This document shows positions 63,198-64,000 of a stretch of 64,000 nt of DNA, piece after piece. Made by a program: the position numbers and the translations under genes. The stretch comes from DASTHG01 sp035491895 (GTDB lineage: Bacteria > Gemmatimonadota > Gemmatimonadetes > Gemmatimonadales > GWC2-71-9). Numbering within the stretch: the first letter of the stretch is position 1; every line of letters starts with the position of its first letter. The DNA lies in contig DATJJY010000091.1 of NCBI GenBank assembly GCA_035491895.1, forward strand, positions 74,602 through 138,601. Reading direction: 5' to 3'. The notes below the pieces were generated by a model. That model worked only from the letters and a program-made list of their open reading frames with translations, had not been told where the DNA came from and made no database searches.

Positions 63198-64000
63198 ATG
63201 ACCCGACCGATCCGCGTTTCCTACATGCTCGGCCCCGCCGCCCCCATGATGACTTGTGCCGCGGCCCTCACGATTCTGGCGGCATCGATACCCGTCCGGG
63301 CGCCCGCGCAGCACATCAAGCTCTCGACGAGCCTGCAGAACCTCGAGAAGGCCGCCCGCGCCGACTCCAACGACGCGGCCGCCCACTACAACGTCGCCCT
63401 CGCCTATTGGAACGCCAAACGATGGGCCGACGTCGATTCCGAGCTGCACCACGCGCTTCGGCTCGACCCTCGATTCGCAGCGGCGTACATGGCGCTCGCA
63501 GGTCTGCCGTATGCCGAGCGCGACCAGTTGATCTCCGAGGAGTGGGAAAACACCGTCCCCCAGGACTGGGCCCCACGGGTGGAAGAGTCGAATCGGATGT
63601 ACCGACGCGCCGTGCTGCTGGATCCCCTCGTGGAGGTCCGCATCGGCTACGTCCTGCTCCCCGACCCGGGGAAATTTCCTACTTCGCTCCGCCTGATGTA
63701 CGGCGAGTGGTTGGATGACTACTTCGAAGGCGAAGATCTGTACTTCGAGGGGAAATACGAGGACGCCTTCGAGCGGTTCCAGCGCGTCTACAACACCGTG
63801 AACGGCGCCACGCACGTCGACCGGCTGCTCAACGTGTTCCTGTTCTGGCACGGCCTGTCCGCCGCCCAGACCAAGCACTACGGCGTCGCCGTCCAGGACT
63901 TCGCAACGCTGCTCGAGCGTTACCAGGACAAGGAGAAGGCGGCGAAGGATTCGACACTTCGCATCCCGCTGCGCACCAACGAATACCGTTATCTGCTCGG
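63198..64000 (+). CDS. Exported tetratricopeptide-repeat protein, paralogue of the previous gene, 3' end off the right edge
   Basis: About 267 residues are visible, open to the window end. An N-terminal signal ends VRAPAQ. The first TPR (DSNDAAAHYNVALAYWNAKRWADVDSELHHALRLDPRFAAAYMALAGLPYAERD) aligns directly with that of the upstream gene, and so do the following VLLDPLVEVRIGYVLLP and FWHGLSAAQTKHYGVAVQDFATLLERY stretches. The two form a tandem duplicate that has diverged. The gap of 114 bases holds nothing I recognise. Confidence 0.8.
   Translation, partial: MTRPIRVSYMLGPAAPMMTCAAALTILAASIPVRAPAQHIKLSTSLQNLEKAARADSNDAAAHYNVALAYWNAKRWADVDSELHHALRLDPRFAAAYMALAGLPYAERDQLISEEWENTVPQDWAPRVEESNRMYRRAVLLDPLVEVRIGYVLLPDPGKFPTSLRLMYGEWLDDYFEGEDLYFEGKYEDAFERFQRVYNTVNGATHVDRLLNVFLFWHGLSAAQTKHYGVAVQDFATLLERYQDKEKAAKDSTLRIPLRTNEYRYLL

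Overview
The window reads as a high-GC chromosomal segment of a Gram-negative bacterium, most likely a member of the Gemmatimonadota or a close relative. The reasons are an Oar-type TonB-dependent receptor, outer-membrane beta-barrels, lipoproteins, a Tad pilus locus, very tight operons in which stop and start codons overlap as NTGA or TGATG, and several promoters that seem to drive leaderless mRNAs. The taxonomic call is inference; no rRNA or tRNA gene was found. Two parS sites beside parA-parB and mnmG (gidA) suggest that the middle of the window lies near the replication origin.

Layout. 1-4.4 kb (- strand): a secreted glucoamylase-family hydrolase cut by the left edge, behind a large TonB-dependent receptor. 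4.7-10.4 kb (+): a complete sufR-sufB-C-D-S-U iron-sulfur assembly operon. 10.5-12.7 kb: a NatA/NatB-like ABC exporter. 12.7-14.2 kb (-): a TMTC-like membrane glycosyltransferase. 14.2-26.2 kb (+): a Tad/Flp pilus operon (pilin, prepilin peptidase, TadE, CpaB, CpaC, TadG-like, CpaE, CpaF, TadB, TadC) that continues into a DUF192 protein, a winged-helix AAA+ ATPase and a membrane protein with five 23-residue repeats. 26.2-26.7 kb: a four-helix-bundle gene enclosed by a 32-bp inverted repeat, resembling an rRNA intervening sequence outside rRNA. 26.8-31.7 kb (+): mnmG, two parS sites, parA, parB, an M23 peptidase and a bactofilin, a chromosome-segregation and cell-shape cluster. 31.9-33.8 kb: NIF3 and an MFS transporter.

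33.8-36.8 kb (-): an ECF sigma factor followed by a membrane protein with a glycogen-binding (CBM48/AMPK-type) domain on the side where an anti-sigma factor would have its sensor, a small secreted helical protein and an outer-membrane-like protein also ending in CBM48. I regard this as the best candidate for an undescribed regulatory system. 36.8-40.2 kb (+): a DUF4382 lipoprotein, a metallo-beta-lactamase-fold hydrolase and a metallophosphoesterase. 40.2-41.8 kb (-): queG with two small unknown genes. 41.8-48.3 kb (+): a compact six-gene operon (class V aminotransferase, LOG-family protein, deoxyhypusine-synthase-like enzyme, MFS transporter, ATP-grasp ligase, and a protein with eight CxxC knuckles fused to a HELGH metallopeptidase-like domain). 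It looks like an uncharacterised small-molecule or peptide pathway and is the second candidate system.

48.4-64 kb: a small outer-membrane barrel, an NTF2-like secreted protein, an inositol-monophosphatase-family enzyme, glpD, then a fadI-fadJ-proline dehydrogenase-unknown-rsgA run, mazG, a DUF1015 protein, a small helical protein with a leaderless-type promoter, an YtcJ-like amidohydrolase lipoprotein, a flavin reductase and two tandem TPR paralogues, the second cut by the right edge. Functional assignments rest on motifs read by eye; no database search was run.
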